From assembly GCA_036321795.1 (NCBI GenBank), contig JAWQCY010000005.1:62001-126000 (forward strand): DNA of 64,000 bases, read 5' to 3'. Positions 26,350-34,302 of this stretch are shown in pieces; the first letter of the stretch is position 1, and every line of letters starts with the position of its first letter. Origin of the DNA: CAKVON01 sp902475665 (GTDB lineage Bacteria; Actinomycetota; Coriobacteriia; Coriobacteriales; Atopobiaceae). Below the pieces are notes generated by a model that had not been told where the DNA came from, did not search any database, and saw only the letters and a list, made by a program, of their open reading frames with translations. A program made the translations under genes and the position numbers.

Positions 26350-27105
26350 CTACTTCTTCTTGTGCGGGCGAGGCTTACGCTCCTTGCGCACGATATCGAT
26401 CTTGGGCTGGTTGGCGAACTTCTCCTCTTCCTCCTTCTTGGCAGCGTCCAACACCTTCTTGGTGATGAACTGCTGCTGGATGGCACCCCAGGCAGAGGAC
26501 GTATCGTAGTAGAGCAGGATGCCAACGGGAACAGCCCAGCCGAACCAGCACATCATGGCACCCATCAGCAGGCCCATCATGAGGTTCTGCTGACGCTGCT
26601 CGGCAGCGGCGTTACGGGAGTTGAGCCACATCGGCACAAAGGTAAGGACACCGAAGAGAAGGTCCAAAAGGACATAAACCCAGGCACCGGCGAGACCAAG
26701 CTCGGCCACGGCGCCAGAGACGCTCTGCGACAGGGAGCCGAGAATGCCATAGAAGTGGGCGCCGGCGGGAAGCTCCTTCAGAACCGAGAAGAGGGCGAAG
26801 AAGACAGGCATCTGGATGAGAACAGGCAGGCAACCACCGAGGGGGTTGAACTTGTTCTCGGAATAGAACTTCTGAAGCTCCTCGGTCTGCTTCTGCGGAT
26901 CGTCAGCGTAGAGCTCCTGAATCTCCTGAAGCTTGGGCTGCAGCGCCTGCATCTTTGCCGACGACTTGGTCGACTTGATGGTGAGGGGCGTCAGGGCAAG
27001 ACGAATGATGACCGTCAGGATGATGACGGCAAGTCCCCAGTCGCCAAAGGTGTTCGCGAAGAACTCGAGAACAGACTTAAGGAACCAAATAAACCAATCC
27101 CACAT
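26350..27105 (-). CDS. yidC: Membrane protein insertase YidC/Oxa1
   Basis: 251 residues, with the five-helix Oxa1 core: hydrophobic segments at ~15-35, the conserved NKFNPLGGCLPVLIQMPVFFALF region, VYVLLDLLFGVLTFVP, LMMGLLMGAMMCWFGWAVPVGILLYY, and a basic tail ending RKPRPHKKK that can bind ribosomes. It inserts membrane proteins alone or with SecYEG. No lipoprotein Cys signal is evident at the N-terminus. It stands in the rpmH-rnpA-yidD-yidC cluster. Confidence 0.96.
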   Translation of the reverse strand: MWDWFIWFLKSVLEFFANTFGDWGLAVIILTVIIRLALTPLTIKSTKSSAKMQALQPKLQEIQELYADDPQKQTEELQKFYSENKFNPLGGCLPVLIQMPVFFALFSVLKELPAGAHFYGILGSLSQSVSGAVAELGLAGAWVYVLLDLLFGVLTFVPMWLNSRNAAAEQRQQNLMMGLLMGAMMCWFGWAVPVGILLYYDTSSAWGAIQQQFITKKVLDAAKKEEEEKFANQPKIDIVRKERKPRPHKKK

Positions 27106-27128
27106 GCTTCCTCCGCACGTAGCCGCCC

Positions 27129-27407
27129 CTAGGGGACGGGATCGAAACCGCCTTTATGAAATGGGTTGCAGCGGAGAATCCTCTTGAAGGCAAGCCAGGT
27201 GCCCTTGAGAAATCCGTACTTCTCGATAGCCTCCACGGCGTACTGGGAGCACGTTGGGGAGTAGATACAGCAGGGTGGGAACAGGGGAGAGATGAACCTC
27301 TGGTAGACGCGCACGAGCGCTATGGCACCACGCGCGATGGGATTGTTACTCCCCCTTTGGGACTGTTCGTCAGACTCCTGCACGACCAAGCAACCTCTCG
27401 AGAGCAT
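27129..27407 (-). CDS. yidD: Membrane-insertion efficiency factor YidD
   Basis: 92 residues. The core VRVYQRFISPLFPPCCIYSPTCSQYAVEAIEKYGFLKGTWLAFKRILRCNPFHKGG is diagnostic of YidD, with its three conserved Cys. The start is uncertain: the ATG at 27407 overlaps rnpA by 38 bases and adds about 25 unusual residues without a clear ribosome site. A good GGGGGAG lies further in but has no ATG, GTG or TTG at normal spacing. Confidence 0.88.
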   Translation of the reverse strand: MLSRGCLVVQESDEQSQRGSNNPIARGAIALVRVYQRFISPLFPPCCIYSPTCSQYAVEAIEKYGFLKGTWLAFKRILRCNPFHKGGFDPVP

Positions 27408-27690
27408 CGCTCACGTCCGCGGGCTTCGCGTCATGCGTGGCACGAGTTGAGAAGAGAATTATCGAGGCTCCGTTACGCGGCATATCGCACGCGCGGGCGG
27501 CCTCTCGCAAAACCCTCTTGCAACGGTTCCTGTACACGGCATTGCCAAGTCGCTTAGCTGCGACGAAGGCGACCTTTCCCGGGTCGCCTTCGTCGCCGCG
27601 CAGAACCGTTATGCGCACCAGCGGGTGAGCCACTCGCTTCCCATTGGAGAAGACCCTCTCAAATTCCGCTCTGGATTTGATGGTCTCCAT
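27370..27690 (-). CDS. rnpA: Ribonuclease P protein component
   Basis: 106 residues. The RNase P protein signature KRLGNAVYRNRCKRVLREAAR is present, with the N-terminal SRAEFERVFSNGKRV. It assists the RNA subunit in maturing tRNA 5' ends. It lies 6 bases downstream of rpmH, the usual arrangement, and its end overlaps yidD. Confidence 0.95.
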   Translation of the reverse strand: METIKSRAEFERVFSNGKRVAHPLVRITVLRGDEGDPGKVAFVAAKRLGNAVYRNRCKRVLREAARACDMPRNGASIILFSTRATHDAKPADVSDALERLLGRAGV

Positions 27691-27696
27691 GGAAAA

Positions 27697-27831
27697 CTAG
27701 ACAGTGAGCCTCTTGCGGCCCTTGGCACGACGACGGGCGAGAACGGCACGACCGCCCTTGGTAGCCATACGGGCACGGAAGCCGTGGCACTTGGCGCGCT
27801 TGCGCTTGTTCGGCTGGTAGGTACGCTTCAT
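27697..27831 (-). CDS. rpmH: 50S ribosomal protein L34
   Basis: 44 residues, starting MKRTYQPNKRKRAKCHGFRA and ending GRKRLTV, a complete L34. The ATG at 27831 follows AGGAGG. It is the first gene of the leftward origin cluster, so its promoter lies in the gap shared with the rightward ATPase gene. Confidence 0.96.
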   Translation of the reverse strand: MKRTYQPNKRKRAKCHGFRARMATKGGRAVLARRRAKGRKRLTV

Positions 27832-28332
27832 TTCGAATCCTCCTGAAACACAGGTAGTACGTTTATTGCCATAGCCAAAAGATTGTAGATGCTTGGCATC
27901 TCAACTGTCAATTTCCAACTTTTCTCCACGTAAACATACCCGCGAACGGCATAACCGCCGAGAAGTGCCAGGTGCTTCTCTACTCATATATATAGATGCT
28001 TCGCAAGCTTGGCACACAGCACCCGGTGGCCCGGATGACAGGCATCATCTCGAGAACCGATTGTGGGAGAAACCGTGAAGTCCTCACGCCGACCCACGCG
28101 ACCGTTGCGTTCGGGGTTTGACCAGCGTGAAAGAACCTTGGTAGTAATATTGCGAAAGACCAGAAAGAACTTCTCGCGATGCTAGTACTTTTCATCGTCT
28201 TTCAGCGCGTGCAAGCCAGTTATCGACAGCTTTTCAAAGCGTGTTGAAAACTTTCTTTCTGTTAAACGAGATTCGTGAAATTTTCGACAGCTTATGAAAG
28301 ATTGTCGAAATCCGTGAAAGGGAACTTTTCGG
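27832..28332 (+). promoter_or_regulatory. rpmH / GHKL-ATPase divergent gap with DnaA-box-like cluster
   Basis: A 501-base gene-free gap that includes A/T-rich parts, for example a run of alternating AT near 27987. Near its right end are TTATCGACA (28221-28229), TTTTCAACA (28243-28251, minus), TTTTCGACA (28281-28289) and ATTTCGACA (28303-28311, minus). The arrangement suggests control of the downstream gene by DnaA, or part of a split origin. One GCCGAGAAGTGC copy is at 27957. Confidence 0.55.
27957..27968 (+). repeat. Copy of dispersed motif GCCGAGAAGTGC
   Basis: An exact 12-mer in non-coding DNA between rpmH and the ATPase gene. Confidence 0.6.
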
Positions 28333-29505
28333 ATGCCAAGGGACTTCTATCCGTTCGTCGAGGAGGACGACAAGCTCGGCAACGCCAAGAGTGGCGAAAG
28401 CGCGCAGGAAGGCGTTGTCTATCCCGCCAGGATCGCCGTTTACGACGACCCGGCGGTAACGCCGAGAGTCGTCGTAATCGAACCGTGCGATGTGCGAGAC
28501 TTCCTGGCAAAGATCACGGAGGAAGTCACCAAGCTCGCGCGCGAGCAGGGTGGCACGATTCCCTTCACCATCATTCGCGAGCTTGTCGAAAACTTCATTC
28601 ATGCCGCGTTCATCGAGCCGACTATCACCATCCTTGACGGCGGCAACACGATCCGCTTCTGCGACCAGGGACCTGGCATTCGCGAGAAGGACCAGGCGCT
28701 GCAATTTGGCACCACCTCCGCGACCGACGAGATGAAGCACTACATCCGAGGCGTTGGATCGGGCCTTCCCATCGCTCAGCAGTACATGATCGACAAGGGC
28801 GGGTCACTCACGATCCAAGACAACATCAACGGCGGAACGATCGTCACCATCTCCACGCGGCCCGAAGGCGAATGTGACGCGCAGCTCTCCCCTCACACTG
28901 AGGGCGAGGGCGTGGGCAGTGACATCGCGGGGTCACAAGCCATGGCAATGGGGGCGGACCCCACAATGATGGGGATGCCTGGCCAGGCGCCCATGGCGGC
29001 GCAGGCCATGCCGGCGCAGGGTGGCTACGCCCAGCCATGGCAGCAGGCGGCCGGACAGCCTTGGCAGGCCCATCAGGCCTGGACGTCGCAGATGCCCACG
29101 ACGCAACAGCAGGCCTGGCAGGGTCAGCAGGGTGGCATGTGGCCTCAGCAGCAAATGTGGGGCCAGACCATGGTGCAGCCGGCGGTGCAGCCCATGCAGC
29201 AGCCACAGCAGACAGCAGCCGGCATTCCCGCGGGCATTCCCATGGGAATGCAGCCCCAATACCAGCAGGCTGGCATGGCGGCGGCACAGCCCTCCATCTC
29301 GCAGAGGGCGACGATGATCCTGACCTACCTCGCCTCGCACGAGACTGTCGGTGGCGTCGACCTCGTAAAGACATACGGTGGATCGCAACCCACCTGGTCG
29401 CGCGAACTCAAGGTCCTAGACGAGATGGGTCTCACGCGCAAGGACGGCCAGAAGCGCAGGCTCACCGCAATGGGGAGCGCCTACCTGACGAACATGGGCG
29501 CCTGA
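28333..29505 (+). CDS. GHKL ATPase with Q/M/P-rich linker and C-terminal winged helix, beside dnaA
   Basis: 390 residues. Residues ~60-185 form a GHKL (histidine-kinase-type) ATP-binding domain: N-box E83-N87 (RELVENFIHAA), G1 box D111QGPGI, G2 box G140VGSGLP. There is no phospho-acceptor His domain. Residues ~195-320 are a low-complexity linker rich in Gln, Met, Pro, Ala and Trp. Residues ~322-390 look like a winged helix (RATMILTYLASHETVGGVDLVK... SRELKVLDEMGLTRKDGQKR). A single-chain regulator that could bind ATP and DNA is suggested. It is flanked by DnaA-box-like sequences and precedes dnaA. A role in initiation control is inference; I know no named family with this layout. Confidence 0.85.
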   Translation: MPRDFYPFVEEDDKLGNAKSGESAQEGVVYPARIAVYDDPAVTPRVVVIEPCDVRDFLAKITEEVTKLAREQGGTIPFTIIRELVENFIHAAFIEPTITILDGGNTIRFCDQGPGIREKDQALQFGTTSATDEMKHYIRGVGSGLPIAQQYMIDKGGSLTIQDNINGGTIVTISTRPEGECDAQLSPHTEGEGVGSDIAGSQAMAMGADPTMMGMPGQAPMAAQAMPAQGGYAQPWQQAAGQPWQAHQAWTSQMPTTQQQAWQGQQGGMWPQQQMWGQTMVQPAVQPMQQPQQTAAGIPAGIPMGMQPQYQQAGMAAAQPSISQRATMILTYLASHETVGGVDLVKTYGGSQPTWSRELKVLDEMGLTRKDGQKRRLTAMGSAYLTNMGA

Positions 29506-29510
29506 GCGAG

Positions 29511-29592
29511 TTTTCGACAAACCCTCCCCAACAGGGCGACCTCGTGCATATAATGGGTTTTCGACAAAAATGACCCAAAAACGAGGAAGACC
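29511..29592 (+). promoter_or_regulatory. dnaA promoter with two TTTTCGACA boxes
   Basis: TATAAT at 29549-29554 is a good -10 element. TTTTCGACA boxes lie at 29511-29519 and 29558-29566, the second starting just 3 bases after the -10, so bound protein would cover the promoter and transcription start. This fits DnaA autoregulation. A ribosome site GAGGAAG precedes the ATG. Confidence 0.7.
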
Positions 29593-31209
29593 ATGACCGA
29601 CTCAAGCGAATCCGACGCCATCGCCCTTTGGGAGGACGTCGCCGACATCGTCGCCGCAAGAAGCGACCTTCCCGCATCGATGCCGGCAATGGTTCAGAAG
29701 TGCCGAGCCGTCTCTTTCGACGACGAAACCTCGACCATCACGGTAGCCGCCGGTGCCCGATTCATGAAGCGCCAGGTCGAGAAGTTCGCGCCGCAGATCG
29801 AATCGTGCCTCGAGGAGGCGGCATTTGCCCCCGTGCACCTAGTCGTCGAGATCGGCGCCGGCCCGTCCGAACCCACGATCGACACATCGTCGGTCATGAC
29901 TCCCAGCGAGCTTAACGCCGCAGCGGGCGACATCGCCGCGAGCTCGGCGGTGACCCAGGCCATGACGGGCGCGCCCGTGACGGCACAAGGCACGATGCCA
30001 CAGGGCATGCCCACGCAATACGCGCCGACCCAACAGTCCTTCTCGGCAGTGCCCACATCGCAGCCGATGGACGGCCAACCCCTGACGATCGCCCAGCGCC
30101 GCGAGCGCAACCCGTTGATCGCCGAGGTCACCGTCAACGACTCCAAGCTCACGTTCGACCGTTTTGTCGTGGGCGAGGAGAACATGATCGCCCTGCAGGC
30201 TGCCAAGCGCGTGGCCGACGGCGACCGCAACTACAACCCGCTGTTCGTCTACGGCAAGTCGGGGCTGGGCAAGACCCACCTGCTCAAGGCAATCCAGAAC
30301 TACGTCATCCAGAACAACGTGGAGCGCCTGTGCGTCTATCGCACGGCACACGACTTCGTCAACGAGTACGCGACCGCGATGGTCAACACGACGCTCGAAG
30401 TTAAGGACGCCTTCAAGCACAACTACCAAGACATCGACATCCTGATCATCGACGACGTGCAGTTCCTCAAGGGCGCGGCGTCGGTCGGCTTCTTCTTCGA
30501 CCTGTTCAACTACCTCAAGGACCATGGCAAGCAGATTGTGCTGGCCGCAGACGAGTCGCCCCGCATGCTCGGCGTGAGCAACGCCGACTTCGACGAGAGG
30601 CTCGTCTCGAGGTTCGACTCGGGCGTGGCGTGTCCCATCCAGGTTCCCGACTACGAGCTCAAGCTGGCACTCATCCGCAACTTCTACCAACGTGAGAAGC
30701 AGGATGCCGAGACCGAGCGCCTCATGGGCTACGAGGGCACCATCTCGGAGGAGAACCTGCAGCTCATGGCCGAGCGCGCGGGCTCGAACATCCGCGTGAT
30801 CGAGAGCTTCTGCCAGGCCTGCCTGCTCGAGGCGGGAAAGTTCCAGCGAGCCGGGCGCGACCTCGAGCGCAACGACATCATCAAGCTGGCGACCCAGAAG
30901 TTTGGCAGCTCCAACCACACCGTCACGATCGACGAGATCCAGAAGGCGCTCGAGGAGGAGTTCGGGGTCTCCCATAGCGACCTGGTGGGTTCCACCCGCA
31001 AGAAGGGGGTCATGGTGCCGCGTCAGGTGGGATGCTGGTTGGCCCGCAACCTCACCGACGTGACCCTGGCCGACATCGGCAAGCACTTCGGCGGGCGCAG
31101 CCATGCCACGGTGTACTACAGCATTACCGAGACCGAGAAGGCCATGAAGGAGAACAGGCTGTTCTTCGACCAGGTGAGCAGGCTGAAGGAGTCTCTCCTC
31201 AACGAGTAG
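29593..31209 (+). CDS. dnaA: Chromosomal replication initiator DnaA
   Basis: 538 residues. Domain I (~1-90) is followed by a Gln/Pro/Ala/Met-rich linker (~95-165). Domain III is an AAA+ ATPase with Walker A G221KSGLGKTHL, Walker B ILIID287D and the Arg-finger region DERLVSRFDSG. Domain IV carries the DNA-binding helix-turn-helix. The signature helix reads GGRS503HA505TVYYS where the family has GGRDHTTVxHA: Asp is replaced by Ser and the first Thr by Ala, at positions that contact bases of the DnaA box. Boxes in this region also deviate from consensus (see findings). Followed by dnaN. Confidence 0.97.
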   Translation: MTDSSESDAIALWEDVADIVAARSDLPASMPAMVQKCRAVSFDDETSTITVAAGARFMKRQVEKFAPQIESCLEEAAFAPVHLVVEIGAGPSEPTIDTSSVMTPSELNAAAGDIAASSAVTQAMTGAPVTAQGTMPQGMPTQYAPTQQSFSAVPTSQPMDGQPLTIAQRRERNPLIAEVTVNDSKLTFDRFVVGEENMIALQAAKRVADGDRNYNPLFVYGKSGLGKTHLLKAIQNYVIQNNVERLCVYRTAHDFVNEYATAMVNTTLEVKDAFKHNYQDIDILIIDDVQFLKGAASVGFFFDLFNYLKDHGKQIVLAADESPRMLGVSNADFDERLVSRFDSGVACPIQVPDYELKLALIRNFYQREKQDAETERLMGYEGTISEENLQLMAERAGSNIRVIESFCQACLLEAGKFQRAGRDLERNDIIKLATQKFGSSNHTVTIDEIQKALEEEFGVSHSDLVGSTRKKGVMVPRQVGCWLARNLTDVTLADIGKHFGGRSHATVYYSITETEKAMKENRLFFDQVSRLKESLLNE

Positions 31210-31450
31210 GGGGTTGTCGAAAACCCTGTCGGAAGGGGCGAGAAGGACTTTCGAAAAGTCGCCGTCTTTGTAGGGAGGGTTTTCGACAAATGTGGAAACG
31301 TAGGAAGTGTCGAAAGTCTTTTGAATCCGGGAGACGTCATTTAGGGTCATCTAGCTGGGGCGTTAGTACTTCTCGACATTTCGTCAGTGCTTATTATTAG
31401 AGTGTTCTTTGATATATCTATTTACTAATAGATAAAGAGAAAGGTCGCGC
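31210..31450 (+). other. oriC: Candidate oriC (dnaA-dnaN gap)
   Basis: The 241-base gap has TGTCGAAAA at 31215-31223 (minus box), TTTTCGACA at 31280-31288, CTTTCGACA at 31308-31316 (minus) and a near-classical GTTTCCACA at 31291-31299 (minus). It is followed by a strongly A/T-rich stretch at about 31388-31443 just before dnaN, suited to be the unwinding element. Genes run away from this region on both sides except the ATPase and dnaA. The rpmH-side cluster may be a second half of the origin. Confidence 0.7.
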
Positions 31451-32557
31451 ATGAGGTTTACAGTCAGCCAGTCGTCTTTGACCAAGGCGCTCGCCGTCGT
31501 CTCCAAGGGCATGGCGTCCAACTCGACACTTCCCATCCTTTCGGGCGTGCGCGTCTCCGCTGCCGAGGGTACCCTCGAGCTCCAGACCACCAACCTGGCC
31601 ATCTCCATCCGCCACAAGGTTCCCGCCAACGTGGAGGAGCCCGGCGAGACGGTCATCTCGGGCAAGATCTTGTCGAGCATCGTCAAGACGCTCCCCGACG
31701 CCGCCGTTACCTTCGAGAGCGACGAGGTCGGTGTGACCATCACGTGCGCCAAGTCCAACTACCGTCTGACGGTCCTGGACCCGGCGGACTTCCCCGAGTT
31801 CCCGACCTTCGTGCTCGACCGCTCCGTCGAGCTTCCCAGCGCACTTCTCACCACCATGGTGGACAAGGTCTATAGGGCCACGTCGAACGACAACGCGCGA
31901 CCGCTGCTGTCCGGCATCCTGATGACCGTCGAGAACAACACCATCCGCCTCGTGGCGACCGACTCGCACCGTCTGGCCGTCTGCGACACCAACGTCGCAG
32001 CCGAGGGTGTCGACGACGGCTTCGAGATGATCATCCCCGGTCATGTCTTCCACGACGTGTTGACCATCCCGTCCGACACGCAGTCCATCCTGATCGGCAG
32101 CACCGACAGCCAGGTGGTCTTCGTCTTTGGCAACACCACCTATGTCTCGCGCCGCCTCGAGGGCAGCTTCCCGAACTTCCGCCAGCTGCTTCCCGACGGT
32201 TACAACACCGCGGTCAAGATCAACGTCGACGAGTTTGCCGCCGCGCTCAAGCGCGTGTCCGTCATCGCGCAGGCCAACCCCAAGGTCCGCCTGGAGGTCG
32301 ATGCCGACGCGAGCCTCATGACGCTGCGCGCCACCTCGCCCGAGCAGGGGGAGGCGTCCGAGACCGTCTCGATCGAGGCCGAGGGCGAGTCCATCGCGAT
32401 CGCGCTGAACTTCCGCTACCTCTTCGATTGCATCAACGCGGCCTCCGACCAGGAAGAGATCTCGCTCGAGCTGCAGGAGCCCATGCGCCCGGCGACGTTC
32501 AAGTCCTACTCCAAGATCAACTACCTCTACCTGCTCATGCCCACGCGCTGGAACTAG
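31451..32557 (+). CDS. dnaN: DNA polymerase III beta subunit (sliding clamp)
   Basis: 368 residues with the three-fold clamp domain structure: SQSSLTKALAVVSKGMASNSTLPILSGV at the start, DNARPLLSGILM in the middle and a C-terminal end YLYLLMPTRWN, close to the usual YLLMPVRL-type end. The ATG at 31451 follows AGAAAGG. It clamps polymerase on DNA. One base separates it from the next gene recF, so they are co-transcribed. Confidence 0.97.
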   Translation: MRFTVSQSSLTKALAVVSKGMASNSTLPILSGVRVSAAEGTLELQTTNLAISIRHKVPANVEEPGETVISGKILSSIVKTLPDAAVTFESDEVGVTITCAKSNYRLTVLDPADFPEFPTFVLDRSVELPSALLTTMVDKVYRATSNDNARPLLSGILMTVENNTIRLVATDSHRLAVCDTNVAAEGVDDGFEMIIPGHVFHDVLTIPSDTQSILIGSTDSQVVFVFGNTTYVSRRLEGSFPNFRQLLPDGYNTAVKINVDEFAAALKRVSVIAQANPKVRLEVDADASLMTLRATSPEQGEASETVSIEAEGESIAIALNFRYLFDCINAASDQEEISLELQEPMRPATFKSYSKINYLYLLMPTRWN

Positions 32558-32558
32558 C

Positions 32559-33650
32559 GTGTCGCTGCTGGTACGGGAGGTCCGCCTGACGGACTTCCGC
32601 AACTTCCGCGACCGCGTCGTCGAGCCTGCGGAGGCCCTGACGATTCTCGTGGGACATAACGCCGTCGGTAAGACGAACACGGTCGAGGCCATGCAGCTGC
32701 TCACCACGGGCGTGTCGTTCAGACACCCGCGCGCCTGCGAGCTGTTGCGTGACGGTGCCGAGAAGGGCCGTGTGGCAGCAAGGCTCGCCGGCGACGGTCG
32801 CGTGATAGACGTCGAGCTCAATCTGACGCCGACCAAGCGTGCCTTCCGCCGTAACGGCAAGCCGTGCCGCGCGGCAGACCTCCTTGGCACGCTGATGTCG
32901 GTCCTGTTCTGCCCCGACGACCTCGCGCTGGTAAAGGGGTCGGCATCGCTTCGTCGCCAGGGCATCGACTCGTTCGGCTCCCAGGCACACCCTGGCTACG
33001 ACAAGGTGTGCCGCACCTACGCCCGTGCGGTCGAACAGCGCAACAGCTTTCTTAGGGAGCCGTGGTGCGACCCGACTCTGTTGGACGCGTGGGACGAGTC
33101 GATCGCACTCGGCGCCGCGACGCTGCTCACGCACCGACTGAGTCTGTTTGCCAGGCTAGTGCCGCACGTTGCAGCGGTCTACGCGGACATATCCGGCGGC
33201 GAGACGCTCGAGTGTCGCTACGAGTGCTCCCTCGGCGACGAGGCGCTCGGGCTCGACAAGGAAGGCCTGCGAGAGCTGGCCTTCGAGCGCGTGCGTGCGT
33301 CGCGCGAGCAGGACCGTCGCCTGGGGCGTACCGGGGTCGGCCCGCACCGCGACGACATTCGCTTCCTCATCGACGGGCGCGACGCGCGCGCGTTCGGCTC
33401 CCAGGGCCAGCAGCGCTCGATCGTGCTCGCATGGAAGATGGCGCAGGTCGAGCTTGCGCCCGAGCTGGTGGGCGAGCGGCCGCTGCTGCTTCTGGATGAC
33501 GTCATGAGCGAGCTGGACGCCGACAGGCGCGAGGCGATCCTGGCGTATGTCGAGCGTGGCGTGCAGACGGTCGTGACCACGACGAACCTGGGGTACTTCC
33601 CCGGCGAGCTTCTGGACAAGGCAAGGGTGGTGGACTTTGGCGACCAATAG
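32559..33650 (+). CDS. recF: DNA replication and repair protein RecF
   Basis: 363 residues, an SMC-like ABC ATPase. Walker A GHNAVGKTN is at ~31-39, ABC signature FGSQGQQRSIVLAWKMA, Walker B LLLLDDVMSELD. The N-terminal VREVRLTDFRNFRDR is typical. The GTG start at 32559 is one base after the dnaN stop. It loads RecA at gaps. The 3' end overlaps the DUF721 gene by 14 bases. Confidence 0.96.
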   Translation: MSLLVREVRLTDFRNFRDRVVEPAEALTILVGHNAVGKTNTVEAMQLLTTGVSFRHPRACELLRDGAEKGRVAARLAGDGRVIDVELNLTPTKRAFRRNGKPCRAADLLGTLMSVLFCPDDLALVKGSASLRRQGIDSFGSQAHPGYDKVCRTYARAVEQRNSFLREPWCDPTLLDAWDESIALGAATLLTHRLSLFARLVPHVAAVYADISGGETLECRYECSLGDEALGLDKEGLRELAFERVRASREQDRRLGRTGVGPHRDDIRFLIDGRDARAFGSQGQQRSIVLAWKMAQVELAPELVGERPLLLLDDVMSELDADRREAILAYVERGVQTVVTTTNLGYFPGELLDKARVVDFGDQ

Positions 33651-34167
33651 CGACGGACCCGAGACCGTGCGGTCGATGTTCGACGACCTTCTCTCCCACG
33701 AGCTGTCGGCGGGAGCCTCCTGCGCCATGAGCGCTGGCCGCGCCTGGCACCAGGCAAACGGCGACTTCGAACATCGTCACACCTGCGGCGTCTTTCTCAA
33801 GGACATGTCGGAGCAGGGGATCGAACCGATTCTGTTCGTCTACATCGACTCGAACGCCATCATGCAGGACTTCACCACCAACCGCGAGGTATACCTGCTG
33901 CGTCTGCGCAACATCGGCTTTGTCGTCTCGGACGTGCAGTTCAGGCTGTCCAAGTACAAGAGGCAGCGCGCTGCCGAGAAGGACGCCGACTCGGCGGCCT
34001 CCAACAAGCCTGCGTTGCCCGAGGCGACCGCGGCCGAGATCGCCTGGGCGCAAGATGCCACGGCGAAACTGCCGGACGGTCTTCGCGAGAAAGTCTGCAG
34101 AGCCATGATTTCGTCAGCTCACCGCCAAAGAGCCAAAGGGTCGCAAACTGGCGAACTCGCACCTTAA
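33637..34167 (+). CDS. DUF721 / DciA-like protein
   Basis: About 176 residues. The N-terminal region has a DUF721-like fold (EPILFVYIDSNAIMQDFTTNREVYLLRLRNIG... VSDVQFRLSK), followed by a charged tail with EATAAEIAWAQDATAKLPDGLREKVCRAM. The start is TTG at 33637, inside the end of recF, with GGTGG upstream. DciA proteins load the replicative helicase DnaB in bacteria without DnaC/DnaI. None of those loaders is seen here, so this is a good candidate for that job, but the activity is inferred. Confidence 0.8.
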   Translation: MATNSDGPETVRSMFDDLLSHELSAGASCAMSAGRAWHQANGDFEHRHTCGVFLKDMSEQGIEPILFVYIDSNAIMQDFTTNREVYLLRLRNIGFVVSDVQFRLSKYKRQRAAEKDADSAASNKPALPEATAAEIAWAQDATAKLPDGLREKVCRAMISSAHRQRAKGSQTGELAP

Positions 34168-34302
34168 AACGGCTCCTGTTAGGTCTGAGCCATAAATCAT
34201 GCGTTCCTAGCGTGTCGTTTTTCTCTTGGTTGATGGCATTCGTCCCGAAGATAGTAGAATCGTAAGGATGCATTTTTGCCGTCGCGAGAAAGGGACGCAT
34301 AG

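Noticed and set aside
31245..31262. GACTTTCGAAAAGTC repeat after dnaA as terminator
   Set aside because: The stem is short and A/T-rich with no T-tract; it lies among the box-like sites and is better treated as part of the origin region.
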